Assembly (NCBI GenBank): GCA_943372215.1
Contig: CALRXU020000016.1
Location: 39,235-103,234 of the forward strand
From: UBA6183 sp943372215
GTDB lineage: Bacteria; Bacteroidota; Bacteroidia; UKL13-3
Direction of reading: 5' to 3'
DNA length: 64,000 bases
How positions within the stretch are numbered: the first letter of the stretch is position 1; every line of letters starts with the position of its first letter. Below the pieces are notes generated by a model that worked only from the letters and a program-made list of their open reading frames with translations, was not told where the DNA came from and made no database searches. Shown here piece by piece: positions 55,618 to 62,478 of the stretch. A program made the translations under genes and the position numbers.

Positions 55618-55624
55618 GCTTCCA

Positions 55625-56311
55625 CTAATCCCATTTAAAATTAGTATGAAGAAAAGGACTAATTTCTTTTTCTTTTAAGCGCTTCAAGCCATGCTTTTGT
55701 AATTTTCTGTGCCATCGCAAAAAGATTCTCACCGCCTTATTCAACTCCTGCATTTTATCTACCTCATACATAATATTTAACGATCTCTTCATGGGGAATT
55801 CCCATTTGTCTGCCTCTTGCACCCCAATCTTTTGACCTTTATAATTGAGTTGAATCCGTTGTCTAAATTTGAAAGAACTCTCAAATAGTGCGTTTACATA
55901 ATACATGGCAATAATGGACCTTGAAATATAAACGGTAGGAGAAAAACCTCTAGTGTCAATATGGCTCGATAAATTAGGCTTTCCAATCGTTGTATCATTA
56001 TAATATTTAGGTTTGTAATTTGTATTAAAAGCAAGAGGAGAAGAAACAATATTGGAATCGTTTAACATGACATAGTTTGTAATCAAAAAATTAATAAATC
56101 CTAACGTATCCATTACACACAACTCATTTTTATATGAAAAAAACATATTAAACCCATAATAATAATCTACAGTATCATGATAAAACAGGTATGAATCAAA
56201 TACTTTTCTCCAGTCGGACTCACACTTTTGATTTGATTGCCCTAAAAGACTTGTGGTAAGACTAACAAACAGAATAAAACTAATCATCTTATTTGATTTT
56301 ATAAATTTCAT
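55625..56311 (-). CDS. secreted hypothetical protein, putative immunity partner
   Basis: 228 residues. Signal peptide MKFIKSNKMISFILFVSLTTSLLGQ, then an aromatic-rich region (FDSYLFYHDTVDYYYGFNMFF) and a basic C-terminus (RWHRKLQKHGLKRLKEKE). No family recognised. It begins 8 nt after the stop of the papain-like tip gene. The stop lies 8 nt before the boundary repeat. Predicted location is periplasmic, suitable for blocking a toxin acting there. Confidence 0.65.
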   Translation of the reverse strand: MKFIKSNKMISFILFVSLTTSLLGQSNQKCESDWRKVFDSYLFYHDTVDYYYGFNMFFSYKNELCVMDTLGFINFLITNYVMLNDSNIVSSPLAFNTNYKPKYYNDTTIGKPNLSSHIDTRGFSPTVYISRSIIAMYYVNALFESSFKFRQRIQLNYKGQKIGVQEADKWEFPMKRSLNIMYEVDKMQELNKAVRIFLRWHRKLQKHGLKRLKEKEISPFLHTNFKWD

Positions 56312-56319
56312 CTTACTTA

Positions 56320-58035
56320 TTAATTAGATGGTGTTGGAAGTTTCGCTCTTTCCTTTGGAGTTATCTCGTTCGTTCCTGCACCATTGTCTCCTCTAGTACT
56401 TTTAATACCATCTATAACTTTATCTTCTTGCTTTTTATAGATAGTTCCTTTAGAATTATACAAACGTTCTAATTCATTATTAGTCGTACTTTCTTCGGCA
56501 GTATTTCCATTTTTGGAGCAAATCTTACCTTCCTTAACAACTGCACTGTGAGTAACATCTCCTTTTTTATACTTATTCCCCTGTTTATCCTCAAAATCCT
56601 TAACAGCTTTATACAATATAATATTATCTGGCGTTATACAATTGACATTTTCAGATGGGCCAACAGCTTCTTTATATCCATCACCCTTCATTAGCTTTTC
56701 CACCTCTTTTGAATCTATCCAAATTAAACCATTACCAAATGTCAACCCATGACAATCATATGAATCATTTGTTGTACGGTCAACTGAAAATTCTCGGGCT
56801 CCGTCTTCATGAATAATTGTTGTTTCGACCGTGTGCATAATTGCATTTATTTCCGTTCCATCGTTAGCATAAATGATAATATTCTGTGTTGTTGTAACTG
56901 TTATCGTGATATCCTTAGTCTTATTATCTTGAACTACCGTTTTACTTTCCGTTGGGTCTCCATTTTTTGTATATAGAATGTTACCCTTGCTATCCCGTAA
57001 TATTCTGCCGTCAGTATCTACTACAACTAATGGACTATTACCCATGGCGGAGTAAGGAGATAACGATGGATAAACATGTTGCATTGGATCCAAACTCAAC
57101 CACCTACCCAATCTGCTATCATAAATCCTTGCCCCAAAGTCATACGCATTTCCTTCTCCGTAGGTGTCATCATCTTTTTCCATACCGTTAAAGCCTCTCG
57201 CATATGAAGCTTTCACATTTGCTGCCTCTGCTCCTTCTTTGGCCAACACATAGCTTGCTGGTAAACCTGTGCAATGGCTCAATATAGCTTGGTACTCTGC
57301 TGCGGTGTAAGTGCGGTTGTAGTAAGCATTCAGGTAAGGGGTAACTGCATTCATGTCAGCAGTGTTTACTCCGCTATTGGCCAACATTACCATGTTTTCG
57401 TTTATGCTGGTGCAACTGATGGTGTTTACTTGGCTTGGTACTTCTGCAATGTTCAGGTAATCCAAACTTACTTCCTCAACGCTTGCTGTGGTTGCATTTG
57501 GTGCCCATCCTCTGGTAATGTAAAACCGCACACTGGCTTCTGTGGCTGTAAATATCATTTCTCTATCTGCACCATTTATTGCGCTGCTTTGCAGGTTGGC
57601 ACTGGTGTATAGTTCAGTACGGTTAATTGGTGCAAATACGCTGGTGTTGGTTAAACCAAAGGTAACTCCACTTAAGCGGTATTTTACTTTATACACCCTG
57701 CCCGGTACGGTGGTAAAGGTGTAATAGGCTTGTGCATAGCGTTTGTTGGTTTGCATGCGCAACTTGCCTCCTGTGGCTGTTAAGGTAACTGCTGTTTCAG
57801 GGCTGGTGCAAGTGGTTGGGTTGGTACAGAAAATGGTTGTCCACCCGGTGGTGGTTGTTATGTTACCGGTTGATAGGTTTACTACCTTTGCATCAAACTT
57901 ACCTTGCTGGTAAGTTCTGCCCGGCAGGGGCGCGCCAAAGCGGGTGTAGTTATAGCAATATTTAAACGATGTTCCTAACAATGGAATTGCCCTTAGTAGT
58001 TTACAAATTTTATACACATTACAAGTAAACCCCAA
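56320..58035 (-). CDS. truncated RHS tip protein with papain/NlpC-like Cys-His C-terminal domain
   Basis: 571 residues by the open frame from a TTG (no ATG in frame nearby). Order: leader with KICKLLRAIPLLG, block YNYTRFGAPLPGRTYQQGKFDAKVVN, TTGWTTIFCTNPTTCTSPET, PGRVYKVKYRLSG, RHS core (GFNGMEKDDDTYGEGNAYDFGARIYDSRLGRWLSLDPM, about 290-340), then a C-terminal domain with NDSYDCHGLTFGNGLIWI (Cys, about 420) and KGDVTHSAVVKEGKIC (His, about 500). This pattern resembles papain-like or NlpC/P60-type amidases and related RHS toxins with an NCH motif. Followed by a secreted putative immunity gene. Confidence 0.75.
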   Translation of the reverse strand: MGFTCNVYKICKLLRAIPLLGTSFKYCYNYTRFGAPLPGRTYQQGKFDAKVVNLSTGNITTTTGWTTIFCTNPTTCTSPETAVTLTATGGKLRMQTNKRYAQAYYTFTTVPGRVYKVKYRLSGVTFGLTNTSVFAPINRTELYTSANLQSSAINGADREMIFTATEASVRFYITRGWAPNATTASVEEVSLDYLNIAEVPSQVNTISCTSINENMVMLANSGVNTADMNAVTPYLNAYYNRTYTAAEYQAILSHCTGLPASYVLAKEGAEAANVKASYARGFNGMEKDDDTYGEGNAYDFGARIYDSRLGRWLSLDPMQHVYPSLSPYSAMGNSPLVVVDTDGRILRDSKGNILYTKNGDPTESKTVVQDNKTKDITITVTTTQNIIIYANDGTEINAIMHTVETTIIHEDGAREFSVDRTTNDSYDCHGLTFGNGLIWIDSKEVEKLMKGDGYKEAVGPSENVNCITPDNIILYKAVKDFEDKQGNKYKKGDVTHSAVVKEGKICSKNGNTAEESTTNNELERLYNSKGTIYKKQEDKVIDGIKSTRGDNGAGTNEITPKERAKLPTPSN

Positions 58036-58120
58036 TAAAAATAAAGCGTGTAGGTTTTTACTACTTGTATAAATTTACTCTGTAAATTTACCGTGTCTGG
58101 TTGATATTTCAAAATTAAAT

Positions 58121-58812
58121 GTGTGCTTTTTTATCATGAATTAAAATATAATTTCAGTTTTGTGGTTAGCATTTCTTGACTTTTGGAATAACATATTGTT
58201 TTTCTGTTTAAACATTTAATGTCTTTTCTTAATTCCAAATTTCTCCTTTCAATATGGTTGATTTTATAGGCTGATGCCACATGCATGTTATTGCTGATTA
58301 AGGTAGTATATGTTGCTAATTTATCTGTAAATATTTTCTTAGGTTTTAACACATTTAGTGCATCGATTATTTTTTTGATGTTTGCTTTGGTTCTTCTTCC
58401 AACAACAAAATCTATCACTTGTTTGGTGTTTTTGTTGAGTGCATAAATTATCCAACATTCTTGCTTTTTATTACCGATGTAGGTTCTTAATTCATCTACT
58501 TCATAAACTTGTTGGGTTTCGTGTATTGCTGGTTTTGATTGTTGTTTGGCTAGTTCTGTTAGTTTACGTTGTACACTACTTTTTGATAGGGTTAATAACC
58601 TGCTTATGGAACTTATTCCCAATCCTTCATTGTGATATAATTTGATTTGGTTCTTTTTTGTCTCTTGTATTTTGGGTTTTACATAAGTTGTTCTTTGATA
58701 TTTCTTGCAGCTTTTACATTGGTACAATTGGCGTCTTTTATAACAACCTTTTTTAATGCAATTCCCTTTACAGTATTGGCACTTCATGGTTTTTAGGTGA
58801 TAAATGGTACAC
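58121..58812 (-). mobile_element. IS1-family insertion sequence
   Basis: About 692 bp bounded by imperfect inverted ends: GTGTACCATTTATCAC on the minus strand near 58797-58812 and GTGTGCTTTTTTATCAT on the plus strand at 58121-58137 (about 12 matches with one gap). The length fits IS1-family elements. No clear target-site duplication. End assignment is tentative. Confidence 0.5.
58134..58787 (-). CDS. IS1 family transposase, single ORF
   Basis: 217 residues. Zinc-finger N-terminus (CQYCKGNCIKKGCYKRRQLYQCKSCKKYQ split over residues 3-30), helix-turn-helix (GLGISSISRLLTLSKSSVQRKL), DDE catalytic core with EVDELRTYIG (first D, about 97), IFTDKLATY (second D) and NHIERRNLELRKDIKC (E), then the IS1-type NRKTICYSKSQEML motif. 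Unlike E. coli IS1 there is no InsA/InsB frameshift. All catalytic residues are present, so it may be active. Confidence 0.92.
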   Translation of the reverse strand: MKCQYCKGNCIKKGCYKRRQLYQCKSCKKYQRTTYVKPKIQETKKNQIKLYHNEGLGISSISRLLTLSKSSVQRKLTELAKQQSKPAIHETQQVYEVDELRTYIGNKKQECWIIYALNKNTKQVIDFVVGRRTKANIKKIIDALNVLKPKKIFTDKLATYTTLISNNMHVASAYKINHIERRNLELRKDIKCLNRKTICYSKSQEMLTTKLKLYFNS

Positions 58813-58859
58813 GTAGGTTTTTAAAACCCTTATTTTATAAGCCCTAAGCTATGGCAAAT

Positions 58860-58892
58860 AAAAAAGAGAGGCTAAATAACCTCTCTTTTTTA
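58860..58892. terminator. hairpin terminator upstream of IS1
   Basis: AAGAGAGG (58864-58871) and CCTCTCTT (58880-58887) with A/T flanks. Copy B of the terminator in the IS-derived modules. Confidence 0.75.
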
Positions 58893-58930
58893 TTTTAAAC
58901 AGCCTTAAACCGCATTGATTTTCAGACCAT

Positions 58931-58971
58931 TATTTTTTACCACTTTCAAAAGTGATGAATGGTACACTACC
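58931..58971 (-). repeat. cassette boundary repeat (41 bp)
   Basis: Copy reading GGTAGTGTACCATTCATCAC on the minus strand, then TTTTGAAAGTGGTAAAAAATA. It joins directly to an RHS fragment at 58972-59000. Confidence 0.85.
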
Positions 58972-59000
58972 TTCAGTGGCTGTAAATATCACTTCTTGTC
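58972..59000 (-). pseudogene. remnant of RHS cassette block at deletion junction
   Basis: Minus strand encodes IFTATE, matching MIFTATEASVRFYITRGW of the intact tips, then enters the boundary repeat in the same frame (GSVPFITFESGKK and stop). Evidence of a second collapsed cassette. About 240 bp of unrecognised AT-rich DNA lies between it and the next gene, apart from the REP-like repeat. Confidence 0.65.
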
Positions 59001-59097
59001 GTTTACACTTTGTTTACCAAATTTATACTTTACTTCTTATTTAAACAACTTAAACACAGTTTTATTTTCCAACAATTTTAAAGTACACCACCACCTA

Positions 59098-59225
59098 AAA
59101 ACCGCCAAGCCTTTCCACTTGACGGTTTGGTTTTATTGCTTTTTTACCTTTTTTACTTTTACTTTTTACCACGCGATTCCCCGAGTACTCGGGGCGCGGC
59201 AGCGAGGGATGAATGGTACACTACC
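59098..59225. repeat. REP-like hairpin repeat inserted in a boundary repeat, copy 2
   Basis: Contains GACGGTTTGG, TTTATTGCTTTTTTACC, TTACCACGCG, the palindrome CCCCGAGTACTCGGGG (59179-59194) and GCGGCAGCGAGG, followed by GATGAATGGTACACTACC. The last part is the end of a boundary repeat whose middle has been replaced by the hairpin. Counterpart of 52009-52095. Confidence 0.65.
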
Positions 59226-59242
59226 GACACGACCTACCACCC

Positions 59243-59932
59243 TCATTGGCCTGGCTTACGCATAAACCGAGGAATAGGAACAGGGATTTTTCTTATAAGA
59301 TTACCGTTTTTGTATTCCTCTTCGCTAAACAAATTACCATCAATCTGATACACCCTCCATATTCCATCTGGATTATTATCTTTATAATATCTTTCAGACT
59401 CAAGCTTTCCATTAGTATAATACGTTAACATAATTGAAGGTAACTTGTAATAACTCCTAACAATTGTATCAGCTTTGAGTGTGTCTTTATCCTGAACGTA
59501 ATAAACTGGAGTTTTTACTTGAATTAGGCTATCCAAAAAAATATCTTCTTTTCTAAAATCAAATTTATAATACCCTCTTAACATGCCCTCCTCATCGTAA
59601 TATACCCAAGTTCCGGCCTCTATGCCGTAAACATAAGTTGTCAATGATTTAAGCTTTCCATTATCATATCGCTCTACAAAATGTCCATTCTCCTTTTTAT
59701 CTAAGAGACTTTTGTCTATTTGATGCATTTTTTTCATCACTTTATAATCATGCCTGAACAATACATCCCCATGTAACATTATCTTGAAAGAATCAGTTGT
59801 ATCTCCACTATAATAGTAAACACCTTGGACTGTTTTTATTCCTAGCGTATCTGTTTGTGCAAGCAACGAAACCGAACCGGATAAGAATATTATCAAAACA
59901 ACACCTTTAAATTTATTCATTAGAACTTTCAT
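59243..59932 (-). CDS. secreted YwqK/MORN-repeat putative immunity protein
   Basis: 229 residues. Signal peptide ending LLAQTDTL; start at residue 1 or 5 (MKVLMNKFKGVVLIIF). MORN/YwqK-type repeats: VERYDNGKLKSLTTYVYGIEAGTWVYYDEEGMLRG and YYTNGKLESERYYKDNNPDGIWRVYQIDGNLFSEEEYKNGN. The ATG overlaps the TGA of the upstream OmpA-like tip gene (ATGA). Matches the family of YwqK antitoxins that pair with polymorphic toxins. Confidence 0.75.
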   Translation of the reverse strand: MKVLMNKFKGVVLIIFLSGSVSLLAQTDTLGIKTVQGVYYYSGDTTDSFKIMLHGDVLFRHDYKVMKKMHQIDKSLLDKKENGHFVERYDNGKLKSLTTYVYGIEAGTWVYYDEEGMLRGYYKFDFRKEDIFLDSLIQVKTPVYYVQDKDTLKADTIVRSYYKLPSIMLTYYTNGKLESERYYKDNNPDGIWRVYQIDGNLFSEEEYKNGNLIRKIPVPIPRFMRKPGQ

Positions 59933-61677
59933 TGTTGTTGTCTTTGGGGGGTTGCTGTAACTGTTGCACTTCTATTAAGTTGCTTTTTCTCGGTAGGGGT
60001 GGCACCTGCATCGGTAACACCGTTTCCTTTAATATCTGTTGGGGAAGTTTCAACACCATTCTTTTTAAGCTTATCTGCCGCAGTCTGAGCCCTTTGTAAG
60101 GATAACGCATCATTATCATAATTTCCGGTTTGATTATCTGAATTTGCAGTACCAACTATAACTGGCTTATAATCTGGATTATGTTCAAAATACTTAGAAA
60201 AATTGTTTATATATCCATTATTATCATATTCAACTATCCTACCGGGTTCTCCTTGAGGAATTTTATCGACAAATTCAGACTTCGCTTGTTCAAAATAAAT
60301 TGTAATTTTGAGTGGAGAATGTATATAAACCTTTTTCTCTGGTTGAGCTATTAAAACATCATTTATCTTTTTTTCTTCTGCATTTACAAATGGGGTGCAT
60401 ATACCCTTCTCAAAACGCATTTCTCCACTTTCATCTTTGGTAAAGAATTCATTTTGTACAGATCCTCTTTGCATTGCTGCATCCACACGTTGCCTATCAG
60501 CCTCAGGTCTTTCCACATACAAAGCTGTACCATCTTCTTTTACAATTCTATCGTCTTTATTAGGTATTCTGCACACTAATTCTCCTGTATATTTTCCGTC
60601 AGCATCAAAAAATCTAACCACAATCAATTCTTCTAGTCCATCTAAATCAATTGCTGCAATGGGTTTGTTTCCTGCAAACTGATAAGGGGTATACCATGCA
60701 TAAGAAGCTGTCAACGGGTCAACACTCAAAAACTTACCTAGTTGTGCATTGTAAATCCTAAAGCCATAATCGTAGGTACTTCCTCCTCCGCCCATTCCTT
60801 CTTCGTCTAACATTTTACCATTAAATCCATAAGCGTAGCTTGCCTTCACACTGGCCGCCTCTGCTCCTGCTGCGGCTAGTACATAGCTTGCTGGTAAACT
60901 TGTGCAATGGCTTAGTATAGCTTGGTACTCTGCTGCGGTGTAAGTGCGGTTGTAGTAAAGATTCAGGATATTGGCTACCGTGGTCATATCTGCGGTATTT
61001 ACTCCGCTATTGGCCAACATCACCATGTTTTCGTTTATGCTGGTGCAACTGATGGTGTTTACTTGGCTTGGTACTTCGGTAATGTTCAGGTAATCCAAAT
61101 TTACTTCTTCAACGCTTGCTGTGGTTCCATTTGGTGCCCATCCTCTTGTAATGTAAAACCGCACACTGCTTTCAGTGGCTGTAAATATCATTTCACGGTC
61201 AACATTATTTACCATGCTTATGGACATGTTGGCACTGGTGTATAATTCTTTAGGTTGAGCAGGTGCAAATATGCTGGTGTTGGTTAAACCAAAGGTAACC
61301 CCGCTTAAGCGGTATTTTACTTTATACACCCTGCCTGGTACGGTGGTAAAGGTGTAATAAGCTTGTGCATATTTCCTTTGGGTTTGCATGCGCAATTTGC
61401 CGTTTACGGTACTTAGGGTAACCAGTGAAGTATTAACCGTGCAGCTTGTTGGGCCTGTACAGAAGATTCTTGTCCACCCTGTAGTGGCGTTAATAGTACC
61501 CTGAGGCATGTTTACAACCTTTGCATCAAACCTGCCTTGTTGGTAAGTTCTGCCCGGCAGGGGCGCGCCAAACGTGGTGTAGCTATAGCAATATTTAAAC
61601 GATGCTCCCTGCAATGGAATTACCTTTAATAGTTTACAAATTTTATACACATCGCAACCAAACCCCAATAAAAACAA
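59929..61677 (-). CDS. truncated RHS tip protein with OmpA-like C-terminal domain
   Basis: 582 residues by the open frame from a TTG (no ATG upstream before the stop). Leader with KICKLLKVIPLQG, then the shared block (FGAPLPGRTYQQGRFDAKVVN, PGRVYKVKYRLSG, ISCTSINENMVMLANSG), RHS core (GFNGKMLDEEGMGGGGSTYDYGFRIYNAQLGKFLSVDPL, about 290-330), then a C-terminal region in which VIVGTANSDNQTGNYDNDALSLQRAQTAADKLKKNGV and NRSATVT match an OmpA-like peptidoglycan-binding domain (about 500-575). An OmpA domain as an RHS C-terminus is unusual. Overlaps the next gene by ATGA. Confidence 0.75.
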   Translation of the reverse strand: MFLLGFGCDVYKICKLLKVIPLQGASFKYCYSYTTFGAPLPGRTYQQGRFDAKVVNMPQGTINATTGWTRIFCTGPTSCTVNTSLVTLSTVNGKLRMQTQRKYAQAYYTFTTVPGRVYKVKYRLSGVTFGLTNTSIFAPAQPKELYTSANMSISMVNNVDREMIFTATESSVRFYITRGWAPNGTTASVEEVNLDYLNITEVPSQVNTISCTSINENMVMLANSGVNTADMTTVANILNLYYNRTYTAAEYQAILSHCTSLPASYVLAAAGAEAASVKASYAYGFNGKMLDEEGMGGGGSTYDYGFRIYNAQLGKFLSVDPLTASYAWYTPYQFAGNKPIAAIDLDGLEELIVVRFFDADGKYTGELVCRIPNKDDRIVKEDGTALYVERPEADRQRVDAAMQRGSVQNEFFTKDESGEMRFEKGICTPFVNAEEKKINDVLIAQPEKKVYIHSPLKITIYFEQAKSEFVDKIPQGEPGRIVEYDNNGYINNFSKYFEHNPDYKPVIVGTANSDNQTGNYDNDALSLQRAQTAADKLKKNGVETSPTDIKGNGVTDAGATPTEKKQLNRSATVTATPQRQQQ

Positions 61678-61747
61678 AGCGTATAGGCTTTTACACCATG
61701 TATAAATTTACTTTGTAAATTTAGTTTTTGTAACTGATATTTCAAAA

Positions 61748-61849
61748 TTAAAATTGCCCATATTTCTTGCAGTTTTTACATTGGTACAATTGGCGTCTTT
61801 TATAACAACCTTTTTTAATGCAATTCCCTTTACAGTATTGGCACTTCAT
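61748..61849 (-). pseudogene. truncated IS1 transposase N-terminal fragment, copy C
   Basis: Same 33-residue ORF as 52738-52839, with the same truncation at codon 30 of the transposase. The shared breakpoint means both derive from one deletion that was later duplicated. Confidence 0.8.
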
Positions 61850-61921
61850 GGTTTTTAGGTGATAAATGGTACACGTAGGTTTTTAAAACCCTTATTTTAT
61901 AGGCTCTAAGCTATCGCAAAT

Positions 61922-61953
61922 AAAAAAGAGAGGCTAATTAACCTCTCTTTTTT
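61922..61953. terminator. hairpin terminator in IS-derived module, copy C
   Basis: AAGAGAGG (61926-61933) and CCTCTCTT (61942-61949) with A/T flanks. Confidence 0.75.
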
Positions 61954-61992
61954 ATTTTAAACAGCTTTAAACTGCATTGATTTTCAGACCAT

Positions 61993-62033
61993 TATTTTTT
62001 ACCACTTTCAAAAGTGATGAATGGTACACTACC
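61993..62033 (-). repeat. cassette boundary repeat (41 bp) supplying a stop codon
   Basis: Copy with GGTAGTGTACCATTCATCAC on the minus strand. The TAG at 62029-62031 is the stop of the neighbouring immunity-like gene, so the repeat fixes its C-terminus. Confidence 0.85.
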
Positions 62034-62478
62034 GGACTATTGTACTATCATATTGGAATACTAAATTCTTTATTTTAATCTTTTTATACTTTAAATCAAT
62101 GTTAAATCTAATATCTCTTAACCCTTCCGCCTCTATTTTGTAGTCATTGTACACACCTTCTATATACATGCCTTCAATACGATGACTAGTTTTGACCGAT
62201 GATAAGGTTGGCTTACTACTTAAACTTATATATAAGGTATCATTCGACACTTTATAAAACTCCGTTCTTAATTCATACCTTTTATTATGTTTACTCATCC
62301 TCAAATAAATGTTTGGAAAAGCAATGCTATCCTTGGAATTATTCATAATAGATAAATACACTTTTGAATTAGCATAGTGAAAATTTACTATTTTTAGACC
62401 ATTAACTTGTTGCTGCTTAAAAGCCAATAAGGGCAACGATAACAATACTAATGTAGAAAGAAGAATTTTATTAATCAT
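62029..62478 (-). CDS. secreted hypothetical protein, putative immunity partner
   Basis: About 149 residues from MINKILLSTLVLLSLPLLAF (signal peptide; the ATG at 62478 overlaps the end of the upstream tip gene by 8 nt; an upstream in-frame start at 62517 would bury it there). Beta-rich body (YANSKVYLSIMNNSKDSIAF, ELRTEFYKVSNDTLYISL) resembling an Ig-like fold. No family recognised. The stop codon comes from the boundary repeat, so the gene end coincides with the cassette end. Confidence 0.65.
   Translation of the reverse strand: MINKILLSTLVLLSLPLLAFKQQQVNGLKIVNFHYANSKVYLSIMNNSKDSIAFPNIYLRMSKHNKRYELRTEFYKVSNDTLYISLSSKPTLSSVKTSHRIEGMYIEGVYNDYKIEAEGLRDIRFNIDLKYKKIKIKNLVFQYDSTIVR

Larger units (their letters stand above)
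61721..62033 (-). repeat. internally deleted IS1-family element with boundary, copy C
   Basis: 313 bp, nearly identical to 52711-53024. Contains the boundary repeat 61993-62033, terminator, IS end motif (61858-61874), and the 33-codon transposase fragment. Confidence 0.8.

Noticed and set aside
56952..57724. Plus-strand ORFs inside the RHS tip genes (also near 60922-61245 and 63389-63836) that recur with similar sequence in each copy
   Set aside because: They are reverse-strand shadows of the conserved RHS block. They repeat only because the block repeats, with no signal or start context of their own.
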